The translations under genes and the position numbers were made by a program. The notes under the pieces are model-generated. The model saw only the letters and a program-made list of their open reading frames with translations. It ran no database searches and was not told the DNA's origin. Positions 35,370-36,741 of a DNA stretch of 36,741 nucleotides are shown in pieces; within the stretch, counting starts at the first letter, position 1, and each line of letters begins with the position of its first letter. Where the stretch lies: the NCBI GenBank assembly GCA_024102915.1, contig JAGFJG010000018.1, positions 1-36,741 of the forward strand. Reading direction: 5' to 3'. The stretch is from Caldilineales bacterium (GTDB lineage: Bacteria; Chloroflexota; Anaerolineae; J102).

Positions 35370-35441
35370 TAAATCGCTGACAAGTCATTAATCAATCGAC
35401 ATATTTTTATGTCAACACTTTAGGAAAACAGGAACCTCGTC

Positions 35442-36389
35442 ATGTCCGTCGAAACCGTCATCAAATCCCCGACCAAAACCGTCATCATTGGCCCCGACCA
35501 TCCCTTCGTCATTATTGGCGAACGCATCAACCCCACCGGTCGCAAGAAGCTTGCCGCCGAAATGCAGGCCGGCGATTTCAGCCGTGTGCGCGCCGACGCC
35601 ATCGCTCAGGTCGAGGCCGGCGCTCATATACTCGACGTCAACGCCGGGCTGGGCGTCGCCAATCCGCACGAGGTCGAGCCGGAAGTGCTGACCGAGGCGA
35701 TCAAGATCGTCATGGAAGTGGTCGATGTACCCATCTGCATCGATTCCTCGGTGATACCTGCCCTGAAAGCTGGGCTGAAGACGGCCTGGGGTAAGCCCAT
35801 TGTCAATTCCGTCACCGGCGAAGACGAACGCCTGGAAGCCGTCTTGCCTCTGGTGGCCGAATACGGCGCCGCCGTTATCGCTATCTCGAACGACGAGAGC
35901 GGCATTTCCTATGACCCGGAAGTGCGTTTTCAGGTGGCAAAGCGCATTGTCGAGCGGGCCGAGAGCTACGGCATCCCCCGCAGCGATGTTATCATTGATC
36001 CGCTGGCCATGCCTGCCGGGGCGGTGGCCGGAGCCGGGGCGCAGGTTTTCAATATCGTGCGCCGCGTGCGCGAAGAACTTGGCTGCAACACGACTTGCGG
36101 CGCTTCCAATATTTCCTTTGGCCTGCCCAACCGCCCGGCCGTGAATGGCAATTTCGTGGCCATGGCCATCGCCGCTGGCATGCCGTGCGCCATCACCAAC
36201 CCGATGGAACAGGAGATCATGCAATCCATCAAGGCGGCGGACATGCTGATGGGCCACGATGAGCATTGCATGAACTGGATCATGATGCAGCGTGCCATCG
36301 CCAAAAAGGCGCAGGAAGCGGCGGCAGTTTCGGCCCCCGTTGCACCTGAACCCACCCGCCGTTCTCGCCAGGATCGGGTTTCGAGCTAA
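35442..36389 (+). CDS. Methyltetrahydrofolate:corrinoid methyltransferase (MT2, pterin-binding family)
   Basis: A 315-residue pterin-binding TIM barrel like AcsE/MtvA and the MetH pterin domain. Conserved segments are GERINPTG (26-33), DVNAGL (65-70), Asp101/Asn122 (ICIDSSV, PIVNSV), VIIDPLA (184-189) and CGASNISFGLPNR (219-231) with the folate-binding Asn223. It transfers the methyl group from the methyl-corrinoid protein to tetrahydrofolate, or the reverse. It closes the operon and is followed by a strong terminator at 36415-36449. Confidence 0.95.
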   Translation: MSVETVIKSPTKTVIIGPDHPFVIIGERINPTGRKKLAAEMQAGDFSRVRADAIAQVEAGAHILDVNAGLGVANPHEVEPEVLTEAIKIVMEVVDVPICIDSSVIPALKAGLKTAWGKPIVNSVTGEDERLEAVLPLVAEYGAAVIAISNDESGISYDPEVRFQVAKRIVERAESYGIPRSDVIIDPLAMPAGAVAGAGAQVFNIVRRVREELGCNTTCGASNISFGLPNRPAVNGNFVAMAIAAGMPCAITNPMEQEIMQSIKAADMLMGHDEHCMNWIMMQRAIAKKAQEAAAVSAPVAPEPTRRSRQDRVSS

Positions 36390-36414
36390 CAGCCCGAATT
36401 CACCAGACCGACAG

Positions 36415-36449
36415 ACGCAGAGGGAAAAGTGCTCCCTCTGCGTTTTTTT
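36415..36449 (+). terminator. Rho-independent terminator
   Basis: ACGCAGAGGGA (36415-36425) pairs perfectly with TCCCTCTGCGT (36433-36443); the loop is 7 nt and a run of seven T's (36443-36449) follows directly. It ends the corrinoid operon 26 bases after the MT2 stop. Confidence 0.93.
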
Positions 36450-36480
36450 GCGCCCAAATACAGGCTCTCACACACGCGCT

Positions 36481-36741
36481 CCCCTTCTCCCACCCTGGGA
36501 GAAGGGGCCGGGGGATGAGGGACACCACAGCCAGAAGGTAACGGCTTCAACACCCACGCACATCCCATCATTAACTCGCTCGCTCACAATCACATTGGCA
36601 CGCACTCCCCTTCTCCCAGGGTGGGAGAAGGGGCTGGGGGATGAGGGACACCACAGCCAGAAGGTAACGGCTTCAACACCCACGCACATCCCATCATTAA
36701 CTCGCTCGCTCACAATCACATTGGCACGCACTCCCCTTCTC
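36481..36741. repeat. 126-bp tandem repeat with a GC-rich hairpin, cut by the window end
   Basis: Two full units (36481-36606 and 36607-36732) and the first bases of a third (36733-36741) are nearly identical. Each begins with CCCCTTCTCCCA-3 nt-TGGGAGAAGGGG, a 12-bp stem, followed by a GGGGGATGAGGG motif. The 3-nt centre is CCC in unit 1 and GGG in unit 2, so the hairpins are reverse complements of each other. No ORF with family likeness is present; 126 is divisible by three, so frames stay open by chance. Confidence 0.85.

Noticed and set aside
36481..36741. Possible CRISPR array at the right end
   Set aside because: The unit is 126 bp, near-identical over its whole length without variable spacers, and no cas gene is seen.

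Overview
The window looks like a piece of a Chloroflexota chromosome, most likely Anaerolineae-like. This is inferred from the GC-rich coding style, the binding-protein lipoprotein with a Pro/Glu/Ala/Thr linker after its lipid-anchor cysteine, and the many small intergenic repeats. No rRNA, tRNA or mobile-element gene was seen. Almost all of it is an accessory sugar or polyol uptake and catabolism region joined to a corrinoid-dependent one-carbon (methyl transfer) module.

Layout. (1) Positions 3-6640, plus strand: the 3' end of a sugar-binding protein gene, a ribose-type ABC ATPase and permease, a PfkB-family sugar-phosphate kinase, a UroD-like methyltransferase paralogue and a mannitol-type dehydrogenase. 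(2) Positions 26628 down to 6637, minus strand: 19 collinear genes. In transcription order these are a DeoC-type aldolase, a ribokinase-like kinase, RbsD/FucU, a Gfo/Idh/MocA oxidoreductase, two xylose-isomerase-like TIM barrels, a second oxidoreductase, a third TIM barrel, a five-gene CUT1-type (GlpSTPQV/Ugp-like) ABC importer with two different ATPases, a three-gene ribose-type (CUT2) ABC importer, a second UroD-like protein and a GntR/UTRA regulator. (3) Positions 26629-26950: a divergent control region with good sigma70-like promoters on both strands and candidate operators. (4) Positions 26951-36389, plus strand: a GntR/UTRA regulator, a PfkB kinase and RbsD, then a third UroD-like protein, a corrinoid protein, a small 'virulence factor' family protein, a RACo-type corrinoid activator, a MetV-like protein, MetF and a methyl-THF:corrinoid methyltransferase. 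A strong terminator follows at 36415-36449. (5) Positions 36481-36741: a 126-bp tandem repeat running off the window.

How it fits together (inference). Two or three importers bring in sugars or polyols. RbsD mutarotases, kinases, oxidoreductases, isomerases and an aldolase process them. The downstream module has every part needed to take a methyl group from a substrate (UroD-like MT1) to a corrinoid protein, on to tetrahydrofolate (MT2), and into the folate pool through MetF/MetV, with RACo repairing the corrinoid. The simplest reading is catabolism of an O-methylated sugar or cyclitol, but the substrate cannot be read from sequence.

Non-coding structure is rich. Each of the three binding-protein genes is followed at once by a strong hairpin. 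Six gene gaps hold elements with a strict 7-bp period, most of them arranged as inverted halves. Two palindrome-bearing repeats, at the 3' end and near 19.2-19.3 kb, are also notable.
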